Source: CAZQQU01 sp964595625 (GTDB lineage: Bacteria > Bacteroidota > Bacteroidia > Flavobacteriales > Flavobacteriaceae). Taken from it: 64,000 bases of DNA. The stretch is from the NCBI GenBank assembly GCA_964595625.1, contig CAZQQU010000006.1, positions 1 to 64,000 of the forward strand. The letters run 5' to 3'. The notes under the pieces are model-generated. The model was not told the DNA's origin. It did no database searches and was given only the letters and a program-made list of their open reading frames with translations. Positions 9,067 through 16,550 of this stretch are shown here, piece by piece; position 1 is the first letter of the stretch; each line of letters starts with the position of its first letter. Made by a program: the position numbers and the translations under genes.

Positions 9067-9651
9067 ATGATAAAAAAATGGTTTCTATTGAGCGTGTGGG
9101 TCCCCTTGTTATTTTCATGTGCTGCAAAAAAACAAACCCAAAACACCTCCGATTCCGGAGCTTCTCTAACTCTCGAAAAATTGGCTACCTATAAATCAGT
9201 AGAAGCTCTTTTAACAGCTTTCCCCGATTCCAATCCCGAAAATGGAACGGCTTGGTTTGAAGAAGGAACCGAAGAACGCTCGTATACTACTTTATATAAA
9301 AACACCCCTCATGAAGTACTGATCACTTGGCAAAATGGCAGGGTCTATGACGTTACTATCGCTCATCCCGGGCAGTGGTCTTCTCAAAAGGGGATTCAAA
9401 TCGGTACTACTTACGATCAACTGGTTGAAATCAATGGCGGGCCGATACAGGTATATGGTTTTGGATGGGATTATGGCGGTGCTGTGGATTGGTCAGGCGG
9501 ACGACTTAAAAATTCGGGTTTGCAGGTGTATATGGCTCCAGAAAATATGAACTTTGATGAAAAATTTTATGGTGACACGGTTATTCAACCTACCGAAAAT
9601 GAGTTAAAAACTTTAAAACTTCGTGTTGCTGCCATCGTTTACTTGCCCTAA
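9067..9651 (+). CDS. Hypothetical lipoprotein
   Basis: 194 residues starting MIKKWFLLSVWVPLLFSC, a signal peptide ending in a lipobox with the acylated Cys at about residue 18, so it should be membrane anchored. The rest is soluble and rich in Trp, Gly and Asp (GFGWDYGGAVDWSGG), with no domain that I recognise. An in-frame TTG two codons upstream is less likely as start. Its stop codon overlaps the start of the LD-carboxypeptidase gene by one base (TAATG), so the two are translationally coupled and possibly share an envelope-related role. Confidence 0.75.
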   Translation: MIKKWFLLSVWVPLLFSCAAKKQTQNTSDSGASLTLEKLATYKSVEALLTAFPDSNPENGTAWFEEGTEERSYTTLYKNTPHEVLITWQNGRVYDVTIAHPGQWSSQKGIQIGTTYDQLVEINGGPIQVYGFGWDYGGAVDWSGGRLKNSGLQVYMAPENMNFDEKFYGDTVIQPTENELKTLKLRVAAIVYLP

Positions 9652-10580
9652 TGTTAGTACCTAATTATTTAAAAAAAGGAGATACCATAGCTATTGTCGC
9701 TACGGCTAGAAAAGTACAGCGGGAAGAACTGCAAGAAGGAATAAATTGCATTCAATCGTACGGATTTCATGTGGTACTAGGAGCCAGTATTGGGGCGTCT
9801 GATAACCAATTTGCGGGTGACGATAGCAGTCGAGCAGCAGATTTACAACAATTTTTAGACGATCCTCACATTCAAGCCATTTGGGTAGCTCGTGGAGGGT
9901 ATGGTACGGTGCGTATTATAGACCGGCTTGATTTTACCCATTTCTTCCAAAAACCCAAGTGGATTATTGGCTATAGCGATGTAACTGTACTGCACAATAC
10001 CTTGCACAATATCGGCTGGGCTTCACTACACGCGCCGTTGGTGTTTGATTTACACAAACAACCTACTTTGATTCAAAATCAAGTATTTCATGCCCTTACG
10101 GGAAAAGATATTAGCTACCCCATTCCGGTTCACGCCCATAACAAACCGGGGCAAGCCACGGGCATTCTTACCGGTGGAAACCTGTCGATTCTCTATGCTA
10201 TGATGGGAAGTGCTACGGCAGTAGATTACACCGGAAAAATTTTGTTTATTGAAGACTTAGATGAATACCTCTACCATATAGATCGCATGATCTTGGGTTT
10301 AAAACGCAGTGGAGTGTTTAAAAACCTAGCCGGACTTCTGGTGGGTGGAATGACCGATATGCGCGATAATACCCGTTCCTTTGGTTTTAAAACCGATAAC
10401 CCTTTCGGGAAAACGCCTCAGCAAATTATTCGGGAAGCGGTTTCGGATTATGATTTTCCAGTCTGTTTTGATTTCCCCGCAGGGCATATTTCCAGTAATT
10501 ACCCGCTAATTTTTGGAAAAAAAGTTACACTAGAAGTTACTTCCCAGCAAGTACAGCTTGAAATTTTACCTACAACCTAA
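9651..10580 (+). CDS. LD-carboxypeptidase, peptidase family S66
   Basis: 309 residues. S66 enzymes remove the terminal D-alanine from tetrapeptide stems during murein recycling, or cleave related amide bonds (MccF). The expected catalytic triad is visible: nucleophile Ser109 in IIGYSDVTVLH, Glu201 in LFIEDLDEYLYH and His279 in FPAGHISSNYPL. The family's ARGGYG motif is at about 80-85. Length is normal. It has no signal peptide, so it acts in the cytoplasm, which fits recycling. It overlaps the lipoprotein gene by one base upstream and is convergent with the hemJ-like gene, overlapping its end by four bases. Confidence 0.92.
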   Translation: MLVPNYLKKGDTIAIVATARKVQREELQEGINCIQSYGFHVVLGASIGASDNQFAGDDSSRAADLQQFLDDPHIQAIWVARGGYGTVRIIDRLDFTHFFQKPKWIIGYSDVTVLHNTLHNIGWASLHAPLVFDLHKQPTLIQNQVFHALTGKDISYPIPVHAHNKPGQATGILTGGNLSILYAMMGSATAVDYTGKILFIEDLDEYLYHIDRMILGLKRSGVFKNLAGLLVGGMTDMRDNTRSFGFKTDNPFGKTPQQIIREAVSDYDFPVCFDFPAGHISSNYPLIFGKKVTLEVTSQQVQLEILPTT

Positions 10581-11110
10581 GATTGTCTCTTTTTCTTATA
10601 CCACCGAATACCGAGCATCAGTAAAACGGCCAGCGCCAGCAATCCAAAAGTTCCATACATCCAGTTAAGACTGTGTTTCAATACCGCTAAAAAAACAATG
10701 GCAAAGAGTAGGAGGGTGGCTACTTCGTTAAAATAACGCATATACTGCGAATGGTGTTTGGTCTGGCCTTGTTGTAGTTGGCGATAAATTTGTTGGCACT
10801 TAACCATATAGCCCAACAAAAGTACAATCAAAGTCAGTTTGACATGCATCCACGGCGATTGTAATAAACTCGGGTTAAGCCAAAGCATGCCTACCCCAAA
10901 AATGACGGTCAATATCGCCCCGGGAATGGTAATGATGTTCCACAAACGCCGGGCCATCAACTTAAGTTGGTTGCCCAAAATCGACTTTTCCGGTTCGGGT
11001 TTTTCTAAGGCTTCAATTTGGTATATAAACAACCTCACTATATAAAACAGTCCGGCAAACCAGGTAACCATAAATATGATATGCAGGGCTTTGAGGTAGG
11101 TGTAGAGCAT
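10577..11110 (-). CDS. hemJ: HemJ/CopD-family membrane protein, probable protoporphyrinogen oxidase
   Basis: About 177 residues from the ATG at 11110 (MLYTYLKALHIIFMVTWFAG), with four to five membrane helices. The N-terminal KALHIIFMVTWFAGLFYIVR segment, containing the conserved His, is typical of HemJ, the oxygen-independent-cofactor protoporphyrinogen IX oxidase that makes protoporphyrin IX. The frame stays open 20 codons upstream but that stretch is not hydrophobic and does not look like family sequence. It lies downstream of hemH on the same strand, 150 bases away, consistent with consecutive last steps of heme synthesis. The gene could also be annotated simply as CopD family. Confidence 0.78.
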   Translation of the reverse strand: MLYTYLKALHIIFMVTWFAGLFYIVRLFIYQIEALEKPEPEKSILGNQLKLMARRLWNIITIPGAILTVIFGVGMLWLNPSLLQSPWMHVKLTLIVLLLGYMVKCQQIYRQLQQGQTKHHSQYMRYFNEVATLLLFAIVFLAVLKHSLNWMYGTFGLLALAVLLMLGIRWYKKKRQS

Positions 11111-11260
11111 ATAAAATGTCTTTTTGCAGGGTAAAGATACGAGAATCTCAGGGAAAATCTGCAAGACCAAATCGAATTGGTCTGGGTCCTATAAAATATA
11201 AAAAATCGAACTGATTTCCCTTTGCAGGGAGGGAATCAATTTTCCGGTTCGATTAAAAAA

Positions 11261-12304
11261 TTAGGCAATGGCGGTTTCCAAATCTACAATCGCCCAGCGG
11301 TTGATCCAATCGCTCATCACCGAAGCCCAATCGTCGCGGTCGTTTAAGCAGGGAATTAAAGTGAGTTGTTCGCCTCCTACTTCTTGAAACAATTCGGCAC
11401 CTTGCATAGCGATTTCTTCCAGAGTTTCAATACAATCACTGACAAAAGCCGGGGTTACAACGGCTAGTTTTTTTACGCCTTCCAGACCCAATTTTTCAAT
11501 GGTACGATCGGTAAATGGGGTAATCCAAGGATCAATTCCCAAGCGAGATTGAAACGAGGTCGTGTAAGTACCCGGCGATAGCTGTAACCGATCTACCATA
11601 TGTTGGGTAGTGGCATAACACTGGTGGCGGTAACAAAACTCGTGGGCCGCAGAGGGAGTCGAACAGCACTGTTCATTCATTTTACAATGCGAGCGGGTAA
11701 CATCACTCTTACGGATATGACTGGTCGGTAAGCCGTGGTAACTAAAAATAATGTGGTCGTATTCTATTTGCTGGAGTTTCTCGTCAATGCTCTTTGCTAA
11801 CACCTCCAAATAGTCCGGTTCGTTATAAAAGGCCGGCATAGAGGTGATTTTCAGGTCGGGAAAATGCTTTTGACGTAATTCTTCCGCCAATACCAATATG
11901 GTTTCCGTAGTGGCCATTGCAAACTGCGGATACAAAGGGATTAGTAATACCTCACGTATTCCTTGATCGTATAACTCTTGAAGTCCTTTTTGTATAGACA
12001 TACTGCCATACCGCATGGCCAAAGCTACCGGAATTCCGGTGCGAGCAGCTACTTTTTGAGTAAAACGTTCGGATAAAACAATCAGGGGTGAGCCTTCTTT
12101 CCACCAAATTTTTTCATACGCCTCGGCCGATTGTTTGGGACGGGTATTTAAAATGATACCACGTACAATAAAGGCCCGAAGCCAATACGGAACATCAATG
12201 ACTCGCTCGTCCATTAAAAACTCGTCCAAATATTTCTTGACATCTTTGGGATCCGTACTGTCGGGTGAGCCCAAGTTAACCAATAAAGCTCCTTTTTTAG
12301 TCAT
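11261..12304 (-). CDS. hemH: Ferrochelatase
   Basis: 347 residues; inserts ferrous iron into protoporphyrin IX, the last step of protoheme synthesis. Landmarks are the N-terminal GALLVNLGSPDS, catalytic His190 in FSYHGLPTSH and the Glu of VSDCIETLEEI. A cysteine cluster (Cys207, 213, 214, 224, 229) follows the catalytic His; such clusters bind a 2Fe-2S centre in some bacterial ferrochelatases, but I cannot tell whether this one does. A TACCTTTG promoter box lies 25 bases upstream. The hemJ-like gene follows. Confidence 0.97.
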   Translation of the reverse strand: MTKKGALLVNLGSPDSTDPKDVKKYLDEFLMDERVIDVPYWLRAFIVRGIILNTRPKQSAEAYEKIWWKEGSPLIVLSERFTQKVAARTGIPVALAMRYGSMSIQKGLQELYDQGIREVLLIPLYPQFAMATTETILVLAEELRQKHFPDLKITSMPAFYNEPDYLEVLAKSIDEKLQQIEYDHIIFSYHGLPTSHIRKSDVTRSHCKMNEQCCSTPSAAHEFCYRHQCYATTQHMVDRLQLSPGTYTTSFQSRLGIDPWITPFTDRTIEKLGLEGVKKLAVVTPAFVSDCIETLEEIAMQGAELFQEVGGEQLTLIPCLNDRDDWASVMSDWINRWAIVDLETAIA

Positions 12305-12328
12305 ATTTCTTCGCCAGTTATACGTTTA

Positions 12329-12336
12329 CAAAGGTA
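12329..12336 (-). promoter_or_regulatory. -7 promoter box of hemH
   Basis: TACCTTTG on the minus strand, exact TAnnTTTG match, 25 bases upstream of the hemH ATG. Confidence 0.6.
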
Positions 12337-12426
12337 CAAAGCAATTAGTGAATAAGGAACTTTATCGGGCGAATAATCTTCTTTTTTTTAACAAAAAGAT
12401 GTTTGGAAGAATACCGGGATATTTCC

Positions 12427-12434
12427 TACTTTTG
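12427..12434 (+). promoter_or_regulatory. -7 promoter box of the DUF5606 gene
   Basis: TACTTTTG, exact TAnnTTTG match, 55 bases upstream of the ATG at 12490. Confidence 0.55.
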
Positions 12435-12489
12435 GACGGTTTAGAAGTCCCTAAATTAAAAATGCAATAATCATCCTTATATAGTTATT

Positions 12490-13029
12490 ATGAGTTTAGA
12501 AAAAATATTATCGATTTCGGGAAAACCAGGCTTGTATCGTTTGCTATCTCAAACACGTACCGGTTTTGTAGCGGAGTCTTTGTTGGATAACAAAAAAATT
12601 TCGGTAAATCTGCGACACAATGTGAGTTTGCTTTCTGAAATTGCGGTATATACTTTAACGGAAGAAGTACCTCTACGAGAAGTTTTTAAGAAAATAAAAG
12701 AAAAAGAAAACGGAGGACCTGCACTGAGCCACAAAGAGTCTAAAGAAAAATTAGAAGAATACTTTTTTGAAATCCTCCCCGATTACGACGAAGATCGTGT
12801 GTATGTGAGTGATATCAAAAAAATTATACAGTGGTACAATATTTTGCAGCAAAACAACATAGATAATTTTGAGGAGCCTGTTGCAGAAGATAAAGAAGCT
12901 GAAGCTCTGAAAGCCGCCGCGACAAAAAGTACTGCACCCAAAGCAGCTGTCACTAAAGCGGCTCCCAAAGCCTCATCGTCCAAAAAAGGAACTACTCCCA
13001 AACATACCGTAGCTCGAAAAGCCCAATAG
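12490..13029 (+). CDS. DUF5606 domain protein
   Basis: 179 residues. The first 130 or so (MSLEKILSISGKPGLYRLLS...) correspond to the DUF5606 family, which is almost confined to Bacteroidota and has no established function. The C-terminal 45 residues are a low-complexity, lysine- and alanine-rich tail (TKSTAPKAAVTKAAPKASSS), histone-H1-like in composition, which could contact nucleic acid. It has no signal peptide, so it is cytoplasmic. The stop overlaps a GTG and lies 2 bases before the msrA ATG, so the two form an operon. Confidence 0.85.
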   Translation: MSLEKILSISGKPGLYRLLSQTRTGFVAESLLDNKKISVNLRHNVSLLSEIAVYTLTEEVPLREVFKKIKEKENGGPALSHKESKEKLEEYFFEILPDYDEDRVYVSDIKKIIQWYNILQQNNIDNFEEPVAEDKEAEALKAAATKSTAPKAAVTKAAPKASSSKKGTTPKHTVARKAQ

Positions 13030-13031
13030 TG

Positions 13032-13565
13032 ATGAATTCCACAGCTACATTGGCCGGAGGGTGTTTTTGGTGTACCGAAGCTATATTTTCAGAACTTCAA
13101 GGTGTGATTCAAGTAGTTTCGGGATATACCGGAGGTACTGTGGAAAATCCGTCGTACCAAGAGGTATGTACCGGTCGTACCGGCCATGCGGAAGCGGTGC
13201 AAATTACCTTTGATCCCCGTGTGATCACCTATGTCGAATTGCTGGAAGTATTCTTCACTACTCACGATCCGACTACCCTAAACCGACAAGGCAATGATAT
13301 TGGGGAGCAATACCGCAGTGCGGTATTCTACCACGATGCTACCCAACTGGAACAAGCTCAGAGTGTAATTGATCGGTTTGAAAAAGAAGCTGTGTACCCA
13401 AATCCGATAGTCACCAGTCTCGAAGCAGCCAGTGTTTTTTACCCAGCCGAACCCGAGCACAAAAATTATTTTTCCCGGCATCCCGACCAACCTTACTGTG
13501 CGGCCGTTATTTCTCCTAAGGTTTCTGCCTTTCGGCAAAAGTTTAAAAACCGCTTAAAAAAATAG
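13032..13565 (+). CDS. msrA: Peptide-methionine (S)-S-oxide reductase
   Basis: 177 residues; reduces the S-epimer of methionine sulfoxide in proteins using thioredoxin. The catalytic GCFWC motif is near the N terminus with nucleophile Cys11, followed by the family's GYTGG and GHAEAVQ segments. No signal peptide, so this form is cytoplasmic, in contrast with the lipobox-bearing MsrB at 51177-51653. A GTG codon just before the ATG is an alternative start. It is tightly coupled to the upstream DUF5606 gene. Confidence 0.96.
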   Translation: MNSTATLAGGCFWCTEAIFSELQGVIQVVSGYTGGTVENPSYQEVCTGRTGHAEAVQITFDPRVITYVELLEVFFTTHDPTTLNRQGNDIGEQYRSAVFYHDATQLEQAQSVIDRFEKEAVYPNPIVTSLEAASVFYPAEPEHKNYFSRHPDQPYCAAVISPKVSAFRQKFKNRLKK

Positions 13566-13605
13566 ATACAATTTTTGGAATATTTTTTGCGTTGTAGAAA
13601 AAAAA

Positions 13606-13914
13606 ATGTCCATGGATAAGTATCAATTATTGCGTTGGGGTCTTTTGTTGGATGCAGTGGGTATGGCTACTCATTTTATTCCGGTGTTGGGACCTTTTAT
13701 AGATTTGATTTGGGCTCCGGTAGCGGCGGTCCAAATGCAAAAAATGTATCCCGGTATGAAAGGAAAAATTGCTGGGGTAATTGTCTTTCTAGAGGAACTT
13801 TCTCCCGGTTTGGATTTTATTCCCACCTTTACCCTTACTTGGATTTACACGTTTGTAATTAAATCGGGTGCTACTTCTGCTACTAACAAGGTTGTAGAAA
13901 CGACCTCTTACTAA
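13606..13914 (+). CDS. Small integral membrane protein, unknown function
   Basis: 102 residues with three hydrophobic segments (around 8-28, 30-45 and 72-90), for example ATHFIPVLGPFIDLIWAPVA. Proline and glycine inside the helices suggest a small membrane protein rather than a secreted one. I recognise no domain. It starts 40 bases after msrA on the same strand and may be co-transcribed. A structured element (13962-14068) lies between its end and the convergent mgtE. Confidence 0.7.
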   Translation: MSMDKYQLLRWGLLLDAVGMATHFIPVLGPFIDLIWAPVAAVQMQKMYPGMKGKIAGVIVFLEELSPGLDFIPTFTLTWIYTFVIKSGATSATNKVVETTSY

Positions 13915-13961
13915 ATTGTGCAGGCTTGTACAACTTTAAATGAAAACTCCTGCAATGGTTT

Positions 13962-14068
13962 GCGTTAGGGATAGTAGTGGATATCCTTCTTATAAATTTT
14001 TTATAAGAAGATAGTAACGGATAGCCCGACCCACTCTTATCGATGCGATCGAGAAGGGTGGGGAACGC
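13962..14068 (+). repeat. Dispersed structured element, copy A (three-way-junction fold)
   Basis: GCGTT (13962-13966) pairs with AACGC (14064-14068). Inside are stem P2 (11 bp, 13986-13996 with 14000-14010) and stem P3 (CCCACTCTT 14030-14038 with AAGGGTGGG 14054-14062, plus TCGAT/ATCGA at its tip). Linkers GCGTTAGGGAT, ATCCTT and AGCCCGACCC are shared with copy B at 63300-63403 on the other strand, whose stems have different sequences but still pair. It may belong to a flavobacterial repeat or RNA family (possibly Rfam Flavo-1), which I cannot verify here. Confidence 0.75.
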
Positions 14069-14077
14069 CCAGATAAA

Positions 14078-15427
14078 TCAAAATCCGAGTATCAGTTTAG
14101 AGATATAAAAAAACAGGAAGATTCCCAGTATATCATTGCTGGTGGTGATAAACGGACCGGTTGCAATGGCGGGATCAATACCTCGCTTATCTAAAAACAA
14201 CGGAACGAAAGTACCTACCAAAGCAGCGATGATAATAACCATCAGTAGAGAAATGGCTATGGCCATACTGGAATGGAGATCTTGCCCTACCAAAAAACCA
14301 AATCCAAATACTAATAAAGCCAATACGGTCCCATTAAATAGACTGAGTGCTAGTTCTTTGGCTAGTCTATTGACGATGTTTCCTTTGACCAAATCATTGG
14401 CTAGACCTTGTACGATGATTGCACTGGATTGAACTCCCACGTTACCTGCCATCGCGGCAATGAGGGGGGTAAAGAAAAATAGGATGGGGTAGTGCTCCAA
14501 CGCCCCTTCAAAACCCTGCATAATATACACACTGCCCAATCCGCCAAACAACCCTAGTACCAGCCAAGGCAACCGAGCTTTGGAAAGTTTTAAGATGCTG
14601 TCGTCGGCTTCGACGTCGTTTGAAATACCCGCAGCCAGCTGGTAGTCTTTCTCGGCTTCGTCCTTGATAAAATCTACGATATCGTCGATGGTGATTCGTC
14701 CGACCAAGCGGTTAATTTCGTCCACCACCGGAATAGCCTCTAAGTCGTATTTTTGCATGATTTTGGCGACTTCTTCAGCGGGTGTATTGACACTCACATG
14801 ATCCACACGGGGGATAGAAATTTCGGAGATTTTGGTTTTAGGATCAACGGTAAGCAGGTTTTTTAATGAAAATCTTCCGATGAGTTTATCGTCCTTATCC
14901 ACTACGTAAATGGAGTGTACCCGGGTAACGTAATTGGCTTGTCGGCGCATTTCTCGAAGGCAACCCGCCACCGTCCAGGTCTCTCGTACTTTAATTAATT
15001 CTTTGGCCATCAACCCCCCGGCTGTATCTTCTTCATAACCTAAAAGCTCTTGGATATCTGCTTTGTGCTCCTCATCTTCGATGTTAGCGATAATTTCTTC
15101 CTGCTCTTCTAGGGTGAATTCGGCTAAGATATCGGCGGCATCGTCTGTATCCATCTCTTCCAGCTCATCGGCAATTTCTTTGGGAGAGAGTTTGTTTAAT
15201 ACCTTTTCCCGATCCTCTTCATTCAGCTCCATCAGTACATCGGCCGTCGTTTCGGTATCGAGTAACTTGATGATGTAAATGGCTTCTTCGAGATTAAGTT
15301 CTTCTAAGATTTCAGCGATATCAGCGTAGTGAAAGTCACTTAAAACCAATTCCAACTCGGTATCGTTTTTATATACAACGAGGGATTTGATATGGTCTAT
15401 TAATTCGGTACTGATTTTAAATTGCAT
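14078..15427 (-). CDS. mgtE: Magnesium transporter MgtE
   Basis: 449 residues; gated Mg2+ channel of the inner membrane. The N-terminal acidic MgtE_N domain (about 1-125) carries helical repeats such as DTDDAADILAEF. A CBS pair (about 130-255, VHSIYVVDKDDKLIGRFSLK and AIPVVDEINRLVGRI) senses cytosolic Mg2+. The C-terminal pore domain has five helices (about 280-449) and the conserved AAMAGNVGVQSSAIIVQGLA segment. Length is normal. Its start overlaps the end of rsmA by 11 bases, so the two are co-transcribed, an arrangement common in this phylum. Confidence 0.97.
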   Translation of the reverse strand: MQFKISTELIDHIKSLVVYKNDTELELVLSDFHYADIAEILEELNLEEAIYIIKLLDTETTADVLMELNEEDREKVLNKLSPKEIADELEEMDTDDAADILAEFTLEEQEEIIANIEDEEHKADIQELLGYEEDTAGGLMAKELIKVRETWTVAGCLREMRRQANYVTRVHSIYVVDKDDKLIGRFSLKNLLTVDPKTKISEISIPRVDHVSVNTPAEEVAKIMQKYDLEAIPVVDEINRLVGRITIDDIVDFIKDEAEKDYQLAAGISNDVEADDSILKLSKARLPWLVLGLFGGLGSVYIMQGFEGALEHYPILFFFTPLIAAMAGNVGVQSSAIIVQGLANDLVKGNIVNRLAKELALSLFNGTVLALLVFGFGFLVGQDLHSSMAIAISLLMVIIIAALVGTFVPLFLDKRGIDPAIATGPFITTSNDILGIFLFFYISKLILGF

Positions 15428-16193
15428 CGGCTGAAATTTTTTGGGTTAGCTGAATAAAATCTTGAAAGCTCAATTGTTCGGGGCGGAGGTCAAAGATACT
15501 ATCTTCTTTTAACTTTGGGTTGTTTAGGAAGGATTTTAAACTGTTTCTTAAGGTTTTACGCCGTTGGTTAAAAGCGGTTTTCACTACTGTAAAAAATAGT
15601 TTTTCATCACAATCCAACGAATAGTTTTCTTTTCGAGTAAGCCGTATTACTCCGGATTGCACTTTTGGAGGCGGTGTAAACACCTTTTCAGATACTGTAA
15701 ACAGGTATTCGGTATGGTAATACGCTTGAACCAGTACCGATAATATACCGTAGGCTTTACTTCCGGGCTTTTCACAAATTCGTTGGGCTACTTCTTTTTG
15801 AAACATTCCGGCAAAAGCCACGATATGGTGACGAAATTCAAGAGCTTTAAAAACAATTTGTGTAGAAATATGATAGGGAAAGTTACCTATAATGGCTACT
15901 TGATGGTTACCAAAAAATTCAGACAGGTTATAGTTTAGAAAATCGGCAGCAATGATTTTGCCTTGTAATTCCGGGAAGTGTTTTTCCAGGTATAAAACCG
16001 ATTCGGTGTCGATTTCGATGGTGTATAAATCGGTATTTTTTTGAAGTAAAAACCGGGTGAGCACGCCCATACCGGGGCCAATTTCCAAAACTTTATCCAA
16101 GCTATCGTAAGAGAGGGTGTCGGCTATTTTACGCGCGATATTTTCGTCGTTTAAGAAATGTTGTCCGAGGTGTTTTTTAGGACGCACACTCAT
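15417..16193 (-). CDS. rsmA: 16S rRNA (adenine1518/1519-N6) dimethyltransferase
   Basis: 258 residues, KsgA/RsmA family; dimethylates two adjacent adenines in helix 45 of 16S rRNA late in 30S assembly. The start is typical (KKHLGQHFLND). The SAM-binding VLEIGPGMGVLT and catalytic GNFPYHIS motifs (NxPF/Y-type) are present. Downstream mgtE overlaps by 11 bases, and the DUF4286 gene ends 1 base before its start, so DUF4286-rsmA-mgtE appear to be one operon. Confidence 0.97.
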   Translation of the reverse strand: MSVRPKKHLGQHFLNDENIARKIADTLSYDSLDKVLEIGPGMGVLTRFLLQKNTDLYTIEIDTESVLYLEKHFPELQGKIIAADFLNYNLSEFFGNHQVAIIGNFPYHISTQIVFKALEFRHHIVAFAGMFQKEVAQRICEKPGSKAYGILSVLVQAYYHTEYLFTVSEKVFTPPPKVQSGVIRLTRKENYSLDCDEKLFFTVVKTAFNQRRKTLRNSLKSFLNNPKLKEDSIFDLRPEQLSFQDFIQLTQKISADAI

Positions 16194-16194
16194 A

Positions 16195-16500
16195 CTAATG
16201 GTGGCTTAAAATTTCTAATTCGGTTCTAAATGCGACAAATTTTCCTTCAAACCGTTTGCTTTTTGCACGTAAAATATCGGCGTTTTCGGTGTAATAGCGT
16301 TGTAAAGTTTCTTTGCTATCGGTAGTGTATTGTACGGCATAGGTGAGGCCTCCGGCTTCTTCGGCGTGTACTCGCAGTAATTTGGCGGAAGTAAATTTTC
16401 CGGTGGCCAACATTTCGGGTATGTGTTCTTGTTGCATCCAATGCAACCATTCTTGCAGAATGTCTGGGTCAATGCTGATAGTTACGTTATAGATATACAT
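16195..16500 (-). CDS. DUF4286 family protein
   Basis: 101 residues beginning MYIYNVTISIDPDILQEWLH. The sequence fits the DUF4286 family of small ferredoxin-fold proteins found mainly in Bacteroidota, whose biochemical role is not established. No signal peptide, membrane segment or obvious active site. It immediately precedes rsmA with a 1-base gap, so it is probably translated from the same message. Confidence 0.85.
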   Translation of the reverse strand: MYIYNVTISIDPDILQEWLHWMQQEHIPEMLATGKFTSAKLLRVHAEEAGGLTYAVQYTTDSKETLQRYYTENADILRAKSKRFEGKFVAFRTELEILSHH

Positions 16501-16550
16501 AGTCCATGAAGTCGTTTACAAAATTAAAAAAAAAACAAAAAAATGCCCGA

